The notes beneath the pieces were generated by a model. It was not told the DNA's origin, made no database searches, and was given only the letters and a program-made list of their open reading frames with translations. Source: a virus. Taken from it: DNA of 64,000 nt. Every line of letters starts with the position of its first letter. Within the stretch, counting starts at the first letter, position 1. The DNA lies in IMG/VR virus record IMGVR_UViG_3300017605_000140, positions 1 to 64,000 of that record; one strand, given 5' to 3'. Shown one piece after another: positions 46,348-55,996 of this stretch. The translations under genes were made by a program, and so were the position numbers.

Positions 46348-46377
46348 ACACTACCCCTCTCTGGTCAACCCTGTCAA
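46348..46377 (-). promoter_or_regulatory. Leftward promoter at start of replication block
   Basis: On the minus strand TTGACA (46377-46372) and TAGTGT (46353-46348), spacer 18, the same TTGACAGGG-N-TAG type seen at 2630, 3204 and 8500. It would drive 46315 and the genes to its left. Confidence 0.65.
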
Positions 46378-46635
46378 CTAGGGAGGCGGAGGTATGTTGG
46401 ACCGGCGTTTGGTAGACTGGGGTGCGGTACGTACAGAGACTACCAGCATCTGTATAAGCATAATAACCCCAGTAATCCCTAACACATATCTATAAGGTTC
46501 CGGAATTATCCAGGATAAATAACTGATACTAGGTACTATACCCAGATGAACCAGCCAATCAGGAGCTTGGTTTATCCGGTTTCTTATAAATTCCCAAGCC
46601 CATAATGTGATAAATACAGAAACAATGAAATGCAT
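46378..46635 (-). CDS. Small membrane protein
   Basis: An 85-residue protein; start at 46635 with ACGAGGGAG upstream. Two membrane segments (about residues 2-16 and 49-69) and a basic Pro-rich tail R-R-S-N-I-P-P-P-P. It stands alone between the tail block and the replication block. Layout would suit a holin; no direct evidence. Confidence 0.6.
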   Translation of the reverse strand: MHFIVSVFITLWAWEFIRNRINQAPDWLVHLGIVPSISYLSWIIPEPYRYVLGITGVIMLIQMLVVSVRTAPQSTKRRSNIPPPP

Positions 46636-46674
46636 GAAACTCCCTCGTTGTTGGAAGTTCCACTCTACCACACC

Positions 46675-46703
46675 TTGACAGATCGTGGTACCTTTGGTAT
46701 ACT
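46675..46703 (+). promoter_or_regulatory. Near-consensus rightward promoter facing the tail block
   Basis: TTGACA (46675-46680) and TATACT (46698-46703), spacer 17, the closest match to the sigma-70-type consensus in the window. It points rightward, against all neighbouring genes, and its start point near 46710 lies just before an 18-bp hairpin. Confidence 0.55.
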
Positions 46704-46772
46704 TTCTTTTATAAAGAAAAGAAGAGATATATAGATTATCTATATATCTCTTCTTTATATACTTTCTTTTAT
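46698..46772. terminator. Hairpin flanked by 15-bp direct repeats
   Basis: An 18-bp perfect stem (46718-46735 with 46739-46756, loop TTA) lies between two copies of TATACTTTCTTTTAT (46698-46712 and 46758-46772). On the minus strand the exit is TCTTTAT, suitable to end the tail operon, whose last stop codon is in the right repeat. The rightward promoter at 46675 would transcribe only this hairpin, so it may also be a short RNA. Confidence 0.6.
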
Positions 46773-49168
46773 TTTATAGGTAAAGCAAATTCTAATTTAT
46801 AGTATTCTCCTACAGGTAATACAGATTTTATAGAATTATTTAAATTAAATAATTTATCTGCATACTTTTTATAATAGTAAGATCTACACATATTAGGAGT
46901 TCCACCAAATTCCCAGTGGTAATCAGGAGAAGCAAAACCACCATCAAAGTATCCGCTATACATATCTGTTTCTTCTACAAGAATAGAGTCTATCCAGAAA
47001 GAATAAGGAGCATGAGAGATATCTGTGAACTTGGTAAAGAAATAAAAATTGTAATCCTGTAACCCTGTTGGAGGAACAGTATAAGTAGTCTGTACTCTAA
47101 CCCAATTACCATCTATATTCTCTGGATTAGAGGCTTTTGTAGTATTTGCACTTATACCTTGTACACCCAAAAAGTTACCGTCATAGAAGTTCATATATAC
47201 ATCTGGACAGTTAGGACCCTGCATAATCCAGGCACTTATAGTGTAAGTATGTCCCGACTTAAGTCCTTGTACTATAGGATAGGAACCGCCACTTATCTGA
47301 AAATTGTTGGAAGCACCTAACATGGCGTTAGACGTACCAGTAAAGGTACCGCTAGGTGCTGCAACAGAAACACGCATAGATCCCGTGGATTTATATCCAA
47401 TAGCACCGTCCCAAGACATTGTTACTGGATTAGGAGTACCAGAAGTTCCTGTGTTAGTCTGGAACCATTGGTCAGTTCCTGTGTTAAAGCCACTATTGAT
47501 AGCGTAGTTAACACGATCAGCTTTCACATTTATATTAGCTGTTTTTGGATGATTGTATTCTGTATAAACTTCAGTACCATACAATGAAGCACCAGTTATT
47601 GAATGGTTGCTAGTGTACACTACTTCCCCGGTAAAACCTCCCGGAGTATTTACTACTGGAACTACTGCTGCCCATACAGCGTCATTAGGTACCGCAATTT
47701 CATATACATTACCTATTTGCCAAACATTGCCACCAGGATGTGTGTTCTTGTTAGTAATAGGATTCTGAAGATAAGTACTTTCAGAAAGTATATTATAATC
47801 CTCATCATAAAAAATAAAACTAGCGAACCAACTGGTGTTAGCTCTAGAAGTAGATAAGTACACACTTCCGAATAGATTCTCCGCTGCTGCAAAAGTGTAT
47901 TTTACTGGCATGAGAGCAGAGAATTGTGGAAGGATAAAATATCCAGAAGTTCCATCACCTAAGGTAGTGACAGAAGAATTACTGACAATCTTACCTGAAT
48001 ACTGACCAGTCAACGCTAAATCCGTACTTTTAATTACTGAGGTAACCCCTATTCCTGGTGAATAACAGCAGATATCTGAATAGATGGATGCAGTAAGAGA
48101 AAGTCGGTTGTTAAGACCAGAAGTTTCTTCTACTTGAGCATTAGTAAATATATTCTGGCTTCCGTCAGGAACATTACTTACCCGGTATTGAACGTCTGCA
48201 TAGGTGGCAGGTTGCCAATAAGTTCCATCTCTGTAAGCCATGGGAACAGTCTGTGGGAATGAATCGTTAGACCAATCCGCCATAGAAATAACGGTAGCTC
48301 CCATAAAATCAACATTGGCAGCGCTATTCCATGACGTGGTAATCAAAGGGTCTACTGCTCGTATAGTAGCCGGGACAAAAGAAAAATCAGTAAGTCCACC
48401 TTCGGGAAGAGTGGATATAGCTCCGAAATTTGCACGTATATTAGTTTCCGCATTTATACTAGCAGACAAAGCATTAGGATCACTTAAGTTAACTTGACCA
48501 TTGGAGGCTGTAGTAGCACTAGCCCTACCAGATAAAGCTAAGGTATTTCCCGGTAAATTTATGTTAGATATGAAAGCTTTATTCCCTGGAGAATCAAAAC
48601 CTGTAAACCCTGAGAAAAAAGTGACAACTACAGAAGAAGCATCCCAGGTATAGGGAACACTTCCTAGTTCTGTCCAGGTAAATCCGTCTGGTGAAGTATC
48701 AAAACGAAATACTAAACGGTTATCATTACGTATTCTCCAGTAAGCATGCGATACAGAATTATAGATCGGTAATGCTGGGCTCGCTAATGTTATATTCCGG
48801 TTGTCAGATACATACGCTTTAAATTGTCCAGCCGGACCGATAGACATTTCTACATAATTATGTTCGTCTTGTTTGATAACTAATGCTGTTTGTACTGAAT
48901 CTCCACCAATTAAGGCAGGAGTAATTTTAGCAAAGAAAGAGCTGTATTCAATAGTGTAAAGAGAAGCACCTACATAGCTGGGAGTAGAGGTTGCTTCTAC
49001 AAAAGTGAGCCCGGTAGCTGGATCAATTCCAAAACTTCCACTGTTAGTATTCCACTGTGGATTAAGTAGTTCAGAGCTTCCTCCGTAACCCCCGTCGCCA
49101 AACCCAAAAGCACCAAAGCCGTCAGGGAGAAAAATATCCGTAAGTGTGTTGATATTAGGATTTGCCAT
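46769..49168 (-). CDS. Minor tail / receptor-binding protein
   Basis: A 799-residue beta-rich protein. Gly-rich N-terminus (G-F-G-A-F-G-F-G-D-G-G-Y-G-G), then about 190 residues resembling a laminin-G/concanavalin-type lectin fold (F-R-F-D-T-S-P-D-G-F-T-W-T), then repeated Asn/Thr/Ser-rich beta domains with carbohydrate-binding character, including A-N-I-N-V-K-A-D-R and two jelly-roll-like units near residues 350-540 and 560-740. Last gene of the tail block; probably binds the host envelope. Confidence 0.7.
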   Translation of the reverse strand: MANPNINTLTDIFLPDGFGAFGFGDGGYGGSSELLNPQWNTNSGSFGIDPATGLTFVEATSTPSYVGASLYTIEYSSFFAKITPALIGGDSVQTALVIKQDEHNYVEMSIGPAGQFKAYVSDNRNITLASPALPIYNSVSHAYWRIRNDNRLVFRFDTSPDGFTWTELGSVPYTWDASSVVVTFFSGFTGFDSPGNKAFISNINLPGNTLALSGRASATTASNGQVNLSDPNALSASINAETNIRANFGAISTLPEGGLTDFSFVPATIRAVDPLITTSWNSAANVDFMGATVISMADWSNDSFPQTVPMAYRDGTYWQPATYADVQYRVSNVPDGSQNIFTNAQVEETSGLNNRLSLTASIYSDICCYSPGIGVTSVIKSTDLALTGQYSGKIVSNSSVTTLGDGTSGYFILPQFSALMPVKYTFAAAENLFGSVYLSTSRANTSWFASFIFYDEDYNILSESTYLQNPITNKNTHPGGNVWQIGNVYEIAVPNDAVWAAVVPVVNTPGGFTGEVVYTSNHSITGASLYGTEVYTEYNHPKTANINVKADRVNYAINSGFNTGTDQWFQTNTGTSGTPNPVTMSWDGAIGYKSTGSMRVSVAAPSGTFTGTSNAMLGASNNFQISGGSYPIVQGLKSGHTYTISAWIMQGPNCPDVYMNFYDGNFLGVQGISANTTKASNPENIDGNWVRVQTTYTVPPTGLQDYNFYFFTKFTDISHAPYSFWIDSILVEETDMYSGYFDGGFASPDYHWEFGGTPNMCRSYYYKKYADKLFNLNNSIKSVLPVGEYYKLEFALPIK

Positions 49169-51562
49169 TTATAGTGCTCCAGTTGCTGAGTATTTTTGTA
49201 TAAGACCAACTTTTCCAGCACCTGAAGTACCTGGTCCTGTTCCTGATGACAACGCTAAACGTGTGAGATTTCCATCACCAGTACGCGCATACTTATAAAC
49301 AGTTATATTAGTTTCAGCATCTACCACAATACGATCTCCATTAGACAAGCGTGTCCAAGAAGACAATAACGAGTCTACTCCAGCCGTAACTTTACGTAAA
49401 CTTGTTCTAGTAACATAATAGAAATTATTAGCGTTTATCCACGCAAAAACTACTCCATGAGTTTTATGCGCTGAGTCTGCATAATCAGTAGAAAAAGTCA
49501 CGCATACACGGCCGTTAGGTACGTCTGGATCAATTAACGCATATACATAAGTGGTAGTTCCCGCTAGCGTCTGATTAACAGATGCCATGCCATAACTACT
49601 TCTCCACAGATTAGCTGTCCCAGGAGTAGCTACCCAATTGCCACTGATAATAGTTCCATCTGTCTGTGCATTAGCTAAACTAGACTCAGAGGTACCGTTA
49701 AGATTAGTATAGTCATTTACAAAGCGCGCAGTGAAACCTTCTGATCCAGCATTATATCCTGTGTAGTCTATAGCAGTATTATTTATCAAATTCCCTAATT
49801 TATCGTAGAAATATACCAATGATTCCGCATTCGCGGCATTAACATTATTAGAAAGTCTTGACCAGAATCCTGAAGATACTACAGTTTTCTGTGCGGGTGA
49901 TATAAAAGCCCAGGAAGAGTTTGAAGAATAAAAACCTGAAGGTGCCATATTCACATTATCAAGTACAGATACATACACTATCCCTAGGTACTGGACTTGT
50001 TGTCCAGAAGAATACTGTTCAGCCGGATTCCAGTACGGTATCTGTGGAATAACTATACCGTCTTTAATAATATTTGGTCTGTCGGAAGTAGTGTAATAAA
50101 AGGGCTGCCAGAATGTTTGGTTACGCCCGGGAGTAATAGCGCCATAAGGTGTTCCTGGTCCTGATGGTTTTACTGCTCTGTAGTAGTAACCATCTGTATA
50201 TAAAACATTATTGTTGATAACGTAGTTTACTGCCGCAGAATAATTAGGAGTAACTATAGGAGCAGTTGAATCAAGATTCCATACCCCAGTTCCTATATTA
50301 TTTGTCTGCGTTATACTTAGCGCATGCCAATTGTGCACAGAACTATCTGTAGGGTGAGGTAATCCAGATACTGTGCCACCAGCGGCAGCAGTAGTCCCAG
50401 ATATTCCAGCGACACCCCAGGAAGATATTTGTGATGTTGCTGGATTTCTATAAGTAACCGAATTAAGCGCTCCTGAAATTAGGGTCCACCAGGTATTACT
50501 GCTAGTTGTCCCAGATGGAGCCTGTGAAAGACCTGAAGTTTGCACATTAGCGCGATAGTCATAACCGTTATACTGCACTAAATCTGGTGGACCTATGCTG
50601 TTAAAGTAAGTAGAAAATTGACTCCACTGGTCAAGCACAGGATGAACAAAAGCAGTTTGATCAGCAGTATTGTACATATTAGAACTATAAGTAATCTCGG
50701 AATCCCAACCAGTTAACTCAGCTATAAGATTATGAATACTCTGAGATTGGCCTTTCATTCTATAGTTTACTGTTGCATTTTTTATTCTTTGACGACGTTG
50801 TTGAGGTGTTGACAGATAATTAGTAGCTATACCTAGTTGCTGACCCAGCATATCTAAATTAGCAGCAGATACAGTATCAGGGTTGTTATTCTGTAAGTAG
50901 CTATCATAACTAGCTTTCGCTGTATCCAAGCCAAAACCGAATACTGACAGATAATGCTGAAGTGCTGGATTATCTATGGAGGCGCTATTAAAAGTATCCG
51001 ACGTAGAGATCTTATAAGGTTGTGGTGTTCTGTCATACAGCATAAAGCCATAACCCTGATCTCCCAGGGCAAGAGTGGCAGTATTACCTGCCGGTAACCA
51101 GGTAGGGACATAATTAGTAGATGCCCAAAAGGATGATCCAGCAGTGGGAGTATGATTCAGATTAGAATTTTGAGTACTCGACCAGTACATACCGTTATAA
51201 AGTACTTGGCTGTTAGCCAAATAAGCAGTACTTGAGTTCCAGTCAGGCGCCTCTAAGGTAATAAACATAGAGTAGTAATAGATAGTGCCAGGAATTAAAT
51301 TGGTGTCTGCATAAGTGCGAGACATAGTGGATGGAGTAATTTCCTGTATTAAAATACCTTCTTCTGCCGTTGTAGGAAATCCGTACACACTTCGTACAAG
51401 GTGCATTAATTTCCAGGCAGTGACATTAGGAGATGCCCACGTTAAAGATATTTCACTATAGTTACTTTGCGAAGCTACAAAAGGAGAGACACTGTAATCT
51501 TCTTGCTGTGAGTATCCATAGGTATCTACACCATAAATATCTATTCCAAAACCCTTGCTCAT
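49169..51562 (-). CDS. Baseplate/tail-tip protein with gpI-like domain and carbohydrate-binding modules
   Basis: A 797-residue protein. Residues about 185-290 resemble P2 tail protein I (L-D-M-L-G-Q-Q-L-G-I, R-R-Q-R-I-K-N-A, Y-R-M-K-G). Several short modules of type W-x-x-x-x-x-Y-x-x-x-x-x-V-x-Y-x-G-x-x-Y (W-N-S-S-T-A-Y-L-A-N-S and W-N-P-A-E-Q-Y-S-S-G) match chitin/cellulose-binding CBM5/12-like repeats. Residues about 620-797 form a lectin-like end domain. Links baseplate and fibres. Confidence 0.72.
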   Translation of the reverse strand: MSKGFGIDIYGVDTYGYSQQEDYSVSPFVASQSNYSEISLTWASPNVTAWKLMHLVRSVYGFPTTAEEGILIQEITPSTMSRTYADTNLIPGTIYYYSMFITLEAPDWNSSTAYLANSQVLYNGMYWSSTQNSNLNHTPTAGSSFWASTNYVPTWLPAGNTATLALGDQGYGFMLYDRTPQPYKISTSDTFNSASIDNPALQHYLSVFGFGLDTAKASYDSYLQNNNPDTVSAANLDMLGQQLGIATNYLSTPQQRRQRIKNATVNYRMKGQSQSIHNLIAELTGWDSEITYSSNMYNTADQTAFVHPVLDQWSQFSTYFNSIGPPDLVQYNGYDYRANVQTSGLSQAPSGTTSSNTWWTLISGALNSVTYRNPATSQISSWGVAGISGTTAAAGGTVSGLPHPTDSSVHNWHALSITQTNNIGTGVWNLDSTAPIVTPNYSAAVNYVINNNVLYTDGYYYRAVKPSGPGTPYGAITPGRNQTFWQPFYYTTSDRPNIIKDGIVIPQIPYWNPAEQYSSGQQVQYLGIVYVSVLDNVNMAPSGFYSSNSSWAFISPAQKTVVSSGFWSRLSNNVNAANAESLVYFYDKLGNLINNTAIDYTGYNAGSEGFTARFVNDYTNLNGTSESSLANAQTDGTIISGNWVATPGTANLWRSSYGMASVNQTLAGTTTYVYALIDPDVPNGRVCVTFSTDYADSAHKTHGVVFAWINANNFYYVTRTSLRKVTAGVDSLLSSWTRLSNGDRIVVDAETNITVYKYARTGDGNLTRLALSSGTGPGTSGAGKVGLIQKYSATGAL

Positions 51563-51581
51563 TTACTCTCCTATTGTTGAA

Positions 51582-52283
51582 CTATAAACCAATTATTGTA
51601 TTTGGATTAAAAGGTAAAGCTGGTGGATCACGATGATATGTAACAGAACAAAAAGCGCTACCTACTAGAGGAGATGTGTAACAATCTTGTCGCACGTACA
51701 TTCTTACTCCTGTACCTTTTGTCCAAGGAGCGGTGAAGGACGCTGATTGGTAAGCGGCTTTCTGCCAGCCAATAGGAAAAAATCCAGCTTGCGCTACCAG
51801 GTATGGGGCGCTCCCTATGGCAGTAAGACCAATTTTTAATTCACCGTTTCTATTGAATACTGGTTGCTCGTTATCATGAGGAAGACTATCAGAACGCCAT
51901 CTCATAAAAATGTCAAAAGTGTATACTCCTGAACGTGGGCACGTTATAGTGGCTCCTCCACCCCACATTTGACTAGTATCCATAGATCGTGTTGTCCAAG
52001 TTACTGGAGCATCATCACCTGCGTAGGCAATTTCAAAATTATGAGCTGCTACGCTGACAAAAGGATTAGCAAGTCCTTGTCTTACAGAAGAAATTCTAGT
52101 ACTTACATCAGACCAAGAATAAGACCTGTTATCTATAGTTTCTTTATTAGGATTTATACCTAGTGTGTTCTGCACTGCTTGAATTTCATCATAGGATACG
52201 TTTACATCAGCAGCTTCTACAAGTTCAGTAAAGTCCTGTCTGTATGTAAATTTTTTAACAGCGGATGGATATACAGCTACCAT
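51582..52283 (-). CDS. Minor tail protein with C1q-like jelly roll
   Basis: A 233-residue protein. The N-terminal 60 residues (Y-P-S-A-V-K-K-F, then V-N-V-S-Y-D-E-I-Q-A-V-Q-N-T-L-G) are the attachment helix seen at the start of actinophage minor tail proteins. Residues about 85-225 fit a trimeric C1q/TNF-like jelly roll (C-P-R-S-G-V-Y-T-F-D-I, S-V-T-Y). Likely a fibre knob that contacts the cell. Confidence 0.7.
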   Translation of the reverse strand: MVAVYPSAVKKFTYRQDFTELVEAADVNVSYDEIQAVQNTLGINPNKETIDNRSYSWSDVSTRISSVRQGLANPFVSVAAHNFEIAYAGDDAPVTWTTRSMDTSQMWGGGATITCPRSGVYTFDIFMRWRSDSLPHDNEQPVFNRNGELKIGLTAIGSAPYLVAQAGFFPIGWQKAAYQSASFTAPWTKGTGVRMYVRQDCYTSPLVGSAFCSVTYHRDPPALPFNPNTIIGL

Positions 52284-52295
52284 ATTTACTCCCTA

Positions 52296-53822
52296 TCAGG
52301 TTGCCGTTACATTGATTATTATATTTCCAGCAGTAGGTAGCTCAAATACTCTCATGAGAATATCAGCAGCTCCGGATTGTATAGCGTCACTGCGGACAAA
52401 TAGTGGAATACTTACGTACTGTACTCCAGGAATATTATACAGGGCTGAATAAACTGCGCTTAATGATATTCTTCCACCAAGAGAAACATTACTTGGAGCA
52501 AATAGATTCTGTATGGCCTGTGTGGCTAAAGTTTGTATAGACAACGGACTATAACGAGAGCTGCAACCTATAATAACAGGACTGGACACAGATCCCACAT
52601 TTATAGGTACCAATGTCGCAGCAGTACAGGTTACTACTGTTCCTGCTAAGGCGAGAGGTTGCAGATACGCTGTTACAGTGTCTAGCGTAGCTTGGTTTGG
52701 CAAAGTATTTCCGGAGCCAGTTATATACACTGTTATATTAGTGTATAGATTGGCTACAGCTTTTGCTTGGGAAACAATGGGAAGTGACATGGCTAAGTTA
52801 CCAAAATCTTCTAAAGTAACCGCACGTTGCTGAGTAGTAAACGCTCTTGGAGCGTTTACGCGTATCTGGTCAATAGTCTCTGCTGCTGTGCCACCTGTTG
52901 TAGCGGATGAACCTGAAATAGTTACACCCAGTATAGGAGATGCTATATCTACTATAGAGTTAGCAGACAGATTACCTATAATTCCCCCACCTACACGGTA
53001 ATTAGCATAAATATTTAATCCTGAAGAAGGAACCGCACCATTTATATTATCTCCAAAGTGAATACTTACTACTCCGGAAGCATCAACACTTTCTGACCAA
53101 GAAAGGCTAGAAGAATTAGCTTGCTGTAAAGAATCGACTTTATTCCAGGCGAGTACAGGATCAATTCCACTGGTACCTGGAAACGCAGGGTTTTGTACAT
53201 ATACAGTTATAGAGCCACTTACTACAGGATTATTGGTTAACGAAAAAGTTTGTAAATCAGAACCATCTGAAGTACCTAAGAGTTCAGTAGTAATATCATA
53301 AGGTGCTGCTGTAGAGTTTCCTATTGTAAATACCGAAGATCCTTGTGTAGCCCCTTGAACTACTGGAACGGTTACAGTGCCACCGTTAGCAGGAACAGTA
53401 GCTGCTTGAGTCGTTTCAAATATAATGGGACCATTAATACTGGATACGTAGTTAGTAGTTACTTGGGTGGCCGCTGGAACCTCTACAGCGGGACCAGGAT
53501 TAGCACTTTGAAAAGTAGTTGTACCCGTAGAAGCTAATGCTTGTCCAGGTGTGTACCCCAGTAGAGCTGCTAACTGAATAACAGAAGATAATTGTGTAGC
53601 AGTACCTATATAGGCTTCTCCTACTATACGATCTCCATAATAAGATAGTACATCCAATTCCCTGGCTAAAGATTCCAAAAGCATAACTTCAAGACTACCA
53701 GGATTTTGGTTAGTCCATTCAGGGAATGCTGTTGTAGCAAAGGTTAACATAGAATTAATAAAACCTGTGTAATCTTTGCTCGTATAGTCTATAGCTGGTA
53801 CACCATTATTAACTACCGCCAT
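52296..53822 (-). CDS. Baseplate J-like wedge protein (gpJ/gp6-like)
   Basis: A 508-residue protein. Y-T-S-K-D-Y-T-G-F near residue 13, D-V-L-S-Y-Y-G-D-R near 57, A-A-L-L-G-Y near 84, then a central V-I-D-I-A-like region and A-P-R-A-F-T-T-Q-Q-R-A-V-T-L-E-D-F near 330, then L-A-T-Q-A-I-Q-N-L near 432. This is the P2 gpJ / T4 gp6 type that builds the baseplate wedge. It overlaps the gp25-like gene by 14 bases. Confidence 0.85.
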   Translation of the reverse strand: MAVVNNGVPAIDYTSKDYTGFINSMLTFATTAFPEWTNQNPGSLEVMLLESLARELDVLSYYGDRIVGEAYIGTATQLSSVIQLAALLGYTPGQALASTGTTTFQSANPGPAVEVPAATQVTTNYVSSINGPIIFETTQAATVPANGGTVTVPVVQGATQGSSVFTIGNSTAAPYDITTELLGTSDGSDLQTFSLTNNPVVSGSITVYVQNPAFPGTSGIDPVLAWNKVDSLQQANSSSLSWSESVDASGVVSIHFGDNINGAVPSSGLNIYANYRVGGGIIGNLSANSIVDIASPILGVTISGSSATTGGTAAETIDQIRVNAPRAFTTQQRAVTLEDFGNLAMSLPIVSQAKAVANLYTNITVYITGSGNTLPNQATLDTVTAYLQPLALAGTVVTCTAATLVPINVGSVSSPVIIGCSSRYSPLSIQTLATQAIQNLFAPSNVSLGGRISLSAVYSALYNIPGVQYVSIPLFVRSDAIQSGAADILMRVFELPTAGNIIINVTAT

Positions 53823-54228
53823 TAGAAGTCACCTCTGTTATCGTTCCTCCGATTTGAATGGTTACAACATCTGCTATAGCTCTAACAGTGGAAGCTTGTA
53901 GAACTGGAGCGTAATTCACCTTTACTTTTGCTACACCATTATTTGATTCATTAGTTTCAGGAGTAACAGATAAAGTTTGTATACCTGGTTCATACGTATT
54001 TAGCTGCTGTGTAACTAAACCACTTAGTTCAGTAGCTATAAATTTATTATTGGGATCAAACAATATTCGTGATAATGGTAGGCCCATTGTGGCACGCATG
54101 GCTCTCTGTCCCACTTCAGTAGATACAATTGCGTCTACCCGTTGCTGTACTTGAATACTAAGGTCAGTTTCTACAGCTACTGCACCATTTTGTAGAACAG
54201 TAAAAGGAATACTTAGTTGTGAGCCCAT
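53809..54228 (-). CDS. gp25/gpW-like baseplate protein
   Basis: A 139-residue protein. I-S-T-E-V-G-Q-R-A-M-R-A-T-M-G-L-P-L near residue 33 (the E-x-G-x-R-x-x-x-x-x-G-x-P motif), followed by N-T-Y-E-P-G-I near 75 and V-K-V-N-Y near 103. Matches T4 gp25 and P2 gpW, wedge proteins that trigger sheath contraction. Between gpJ-like and spike genes, as in other contractile systems. Confidence 0.85.
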   Translation of the reverse strand: MGSQLSIPFTVLQNGAVAVETDLSIQVQQRVDAIVSTEVGQRAMRATMGLPLSRILFDPNNKFIATELSGLVTQQLNTYEPGIQTLSVTPETNESNNGVAKVKVNYAPVLQASTVRAIADVVTIQIGGTITEVTSNGGS

Positions 54229-54251
54229 AAAATTATCCCATATCGTAGTGG

Positions 54252-54482
54252 CTAAACGCTATTTGCAAAATAAAAAGGTTTGGTAATATCTCCGCCGCTA
54301 AAGCCTATCCATACTGTAGAACCAACTAAGGGTGTAGGCATTGCTGGATTAACTGGTTCAGCTTGTCTTATTTCAGCTATCCCGGCTATCTGAGGACATT
54401 GAACTCTTATTTTTCCTGAACCTGAAAGATCTGTAGTTGATGTTACTAAGGATCTATATAAAGCATCGTATCTATGTTGCAT
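54252..54482 (-). CDS. Baseplate spike OB-fold protein (gp5/gpV-like), short
   Basis: A 76-residue protein. S-G-K-I-R-V-Q-C-P-Q-I-A-G near residue 22 and P-T-P-L-V-G-S-T-V-W-I-G-F-S-G-G-D near 50 give the OB-fold of the central spike base (R-V-x-V-P, G-x-x-V-W-V-x-F-E-G-G-D). No beta-helix needle or lysozyme is attached, so it is far shorter than T4 gp5 (575 residues). The needle may be a separate protein outside the window. Confidence 0.72.
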   Translation of the reverse strand: MQHRYDALYRSLVTSTTDLSGSGKIRVQCPQIAGIAEIRQAEPVNPAMPTPLVGSTVWIGFSGGDITKPFYFANSV

Positions 54483-55713
54483 ATACCGTAGCTCCCGTGT
54501 TCGAAGAACGCCAGCGTCCTCCTATTAAAGCTGCTGGAATGTTCTGTGTTATTACGGATGTATCAGAAAATGTGGTGGTATTTGCTGTGTATATTTGATC
54601 ACGCACTAACTCTACATTAGTAGCGTAAGTAACGTCTATCTGGCTACCAGTAGGGGCAGCCTTAGTTAAAGTATGTGTAGCACACTGCACTAACCATATT
54701 CCCGCATCATTCACTGGGATAGTAGTTCCTACGAGATTCACTAAAGTATTAGGACGAACTCTGGCATCTCCTCGTAGATCTGCGTTAGCAGTATTCCAGT
54801 ATAGATTTCTAAAGTAATCCCCGGTAACTTTTTGTGTAGCTTCATAATATGATTCAGCCGGTGCTTCATTATAATACTTAGTTATTGAAGGAGCTAATGG
54901 AACTGAAGAATTTTCTGAAGAAGGCGTTACTGGTTGAATAGTAGACTGTATTAATGTATTAGTATAAGGATTTAGTCCTACAATATTTCTATTAGCGACA
55001 ATTCCTCCATCAGGAGTTATAGTACCTACTACAGGAGTGAAGCTTCTTATAGTGTCCCACAACCCTGGTTGATTATATGACCAGAACTGTGGGACATTTC
55101 TTGTATTACTTTTATCCAGAATTTGCTTGGGATTAATAAAGTATAAGTCTGTGTTATCTATATAAAATCTAAAACCTATTTCTGATGCTAACTGTGAAAT
55201 AAATTTAAAGTCACTAGTATTTTGAAGTCGGTAGTCAATTGCTGATACATACTTATGGATAATACCTCTAAAACCATTCTTATTTGCTATACTACCTGCC
55301 ATAGTGGAAGGGCTTGTATGCTTCCATGCAGTGTTATTAGTGGATTGCATTACTTGAGATGTTCCAGTAATCGTATACTGAACAGTTGTAGTAACTATAT
55401 TATTATATCCGGGATCAGTACCGCTTCGTAAAAGTTTATAAGAAGCTACATACCCTAGAAAAGGAGAAATATAATGAGGTCTTTGGCCATAGTTAATTTG
55501 AACAGGTGTCTGTTCTTTTAAATACTGCCAAGTGTTACTAGCACCTGGAGTATTAGTGCCTATATTCTTCCCCACATATACTACATCAAGTAGAGCTATC
55601 GGGTGCGCATTAGTTTCCTGGATAATTTTAACACAAGGAGTGTACTGAGGTAACGGTATATTACCATTAGTAATTACTTCAAAATACGGCAAGGAGGGTG
55701 AGGAATTAAGCAT
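54472..55713 (-). CDS. Baseplate hub protein (gp27/gpD-like)
   Basis: A 413-residue protein. Position between the LysM-like gene and spike gene and a layout of two beta barrels (strands in V-I-T-N-G-N, A-L-L-D-V-V-Y-V-G, then F-I-S-Q-L-A-S-E-I-G-F-R-F-Y-I-D near residue 165) fit T4 gp27/P2 gpD. It ends in L-V-N-L-V-G-T and V-T-Y-A-T strands. It forms the hub that carries the spike. Confidence 0.72.
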   Translation of the reverse strand: MLNSSPSLPYFEVITNGNIPLPQYTPCVKIIQETNAHPIALLDVVYVGKNIGTNTPGASNTWQYLKEQTPVQINYGQRPHYISPFLGYVASYKLLRSGTDPGYNNIVTTTVQYTITGTSQVMQSTNNTAWKHTSPSTMAGSIANKNGFRGIIHKYVSAIDYRLQNTSDFKFISQLASEIGFRFYIDNTDLYFINPKQILDKSNTRNVPQFWSYNQPGLWDTIRSFTPVVGTITPDGGIVANRNIVGLNPYTNTLIQSTIQPVTPSSENSSVPLAPSITKYYNEAPAESYYEATQKVTGDYFRNLYWNTANADLRGDARVRPNTLVNLVGTTIPVNDAGIWLVQCATHTLTKAAPTGSQIDVTYATNVELVRDQIYTANTTTFSDTSVITQNIPAALIGGRWRSSNTGATVYAT

Positions 55714-55987
55714 TAGGTACTCTTATCTGAGTACCATTTTTTAATGTACTCCAAAATAATATCTCAGGATTAACATCTGCTATTCTCCACCACTGAGTTT
55801 CATCGCCATATGCTGAGTGAGCTAGATAATCTATACGGTCCCCATTTTGCCAAGTATAGGTACTTATACTATAAGTTGTTGCTTTATCTGGAGGAGAAAT
55901 TAATATAGTAGCTCGCACAGTTCCAGTAGGATCAATAATAGGAGTTACTAAATTATCTGCATAACGGCTGAACTGACTTATAGACAT
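55706..55987 (-). CDS. LysM-like tail protein (gpX/gp53-like)
   Basis: A 93-residue protein. The C-terminal 55 residues are LysM-like: Y-T-W-Q-N-G-D-R-I-D-Y-L-A-H-S-A-Y-G-D-E-type, W-W-R-I-A-D-V-N-P-E and a closing N-G-T-Q-I-R-V-P. In contractile tails such proteins (P2 gpX, T4 gp53) attach wedges to the hub. Overlaps the hub gene by eight bases. Confidence 0.75.
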   Translation of the reverse strand: MSISQFSRYADNLVTPIIDPTGTVRATILISPPDKATTYSISTYTWQNGDRIDYLAHSAYGDETQWWRIADVNPEILFWSTLKNGTQIRVPNA

Positions 55988-55996
55988 AATAACTCC

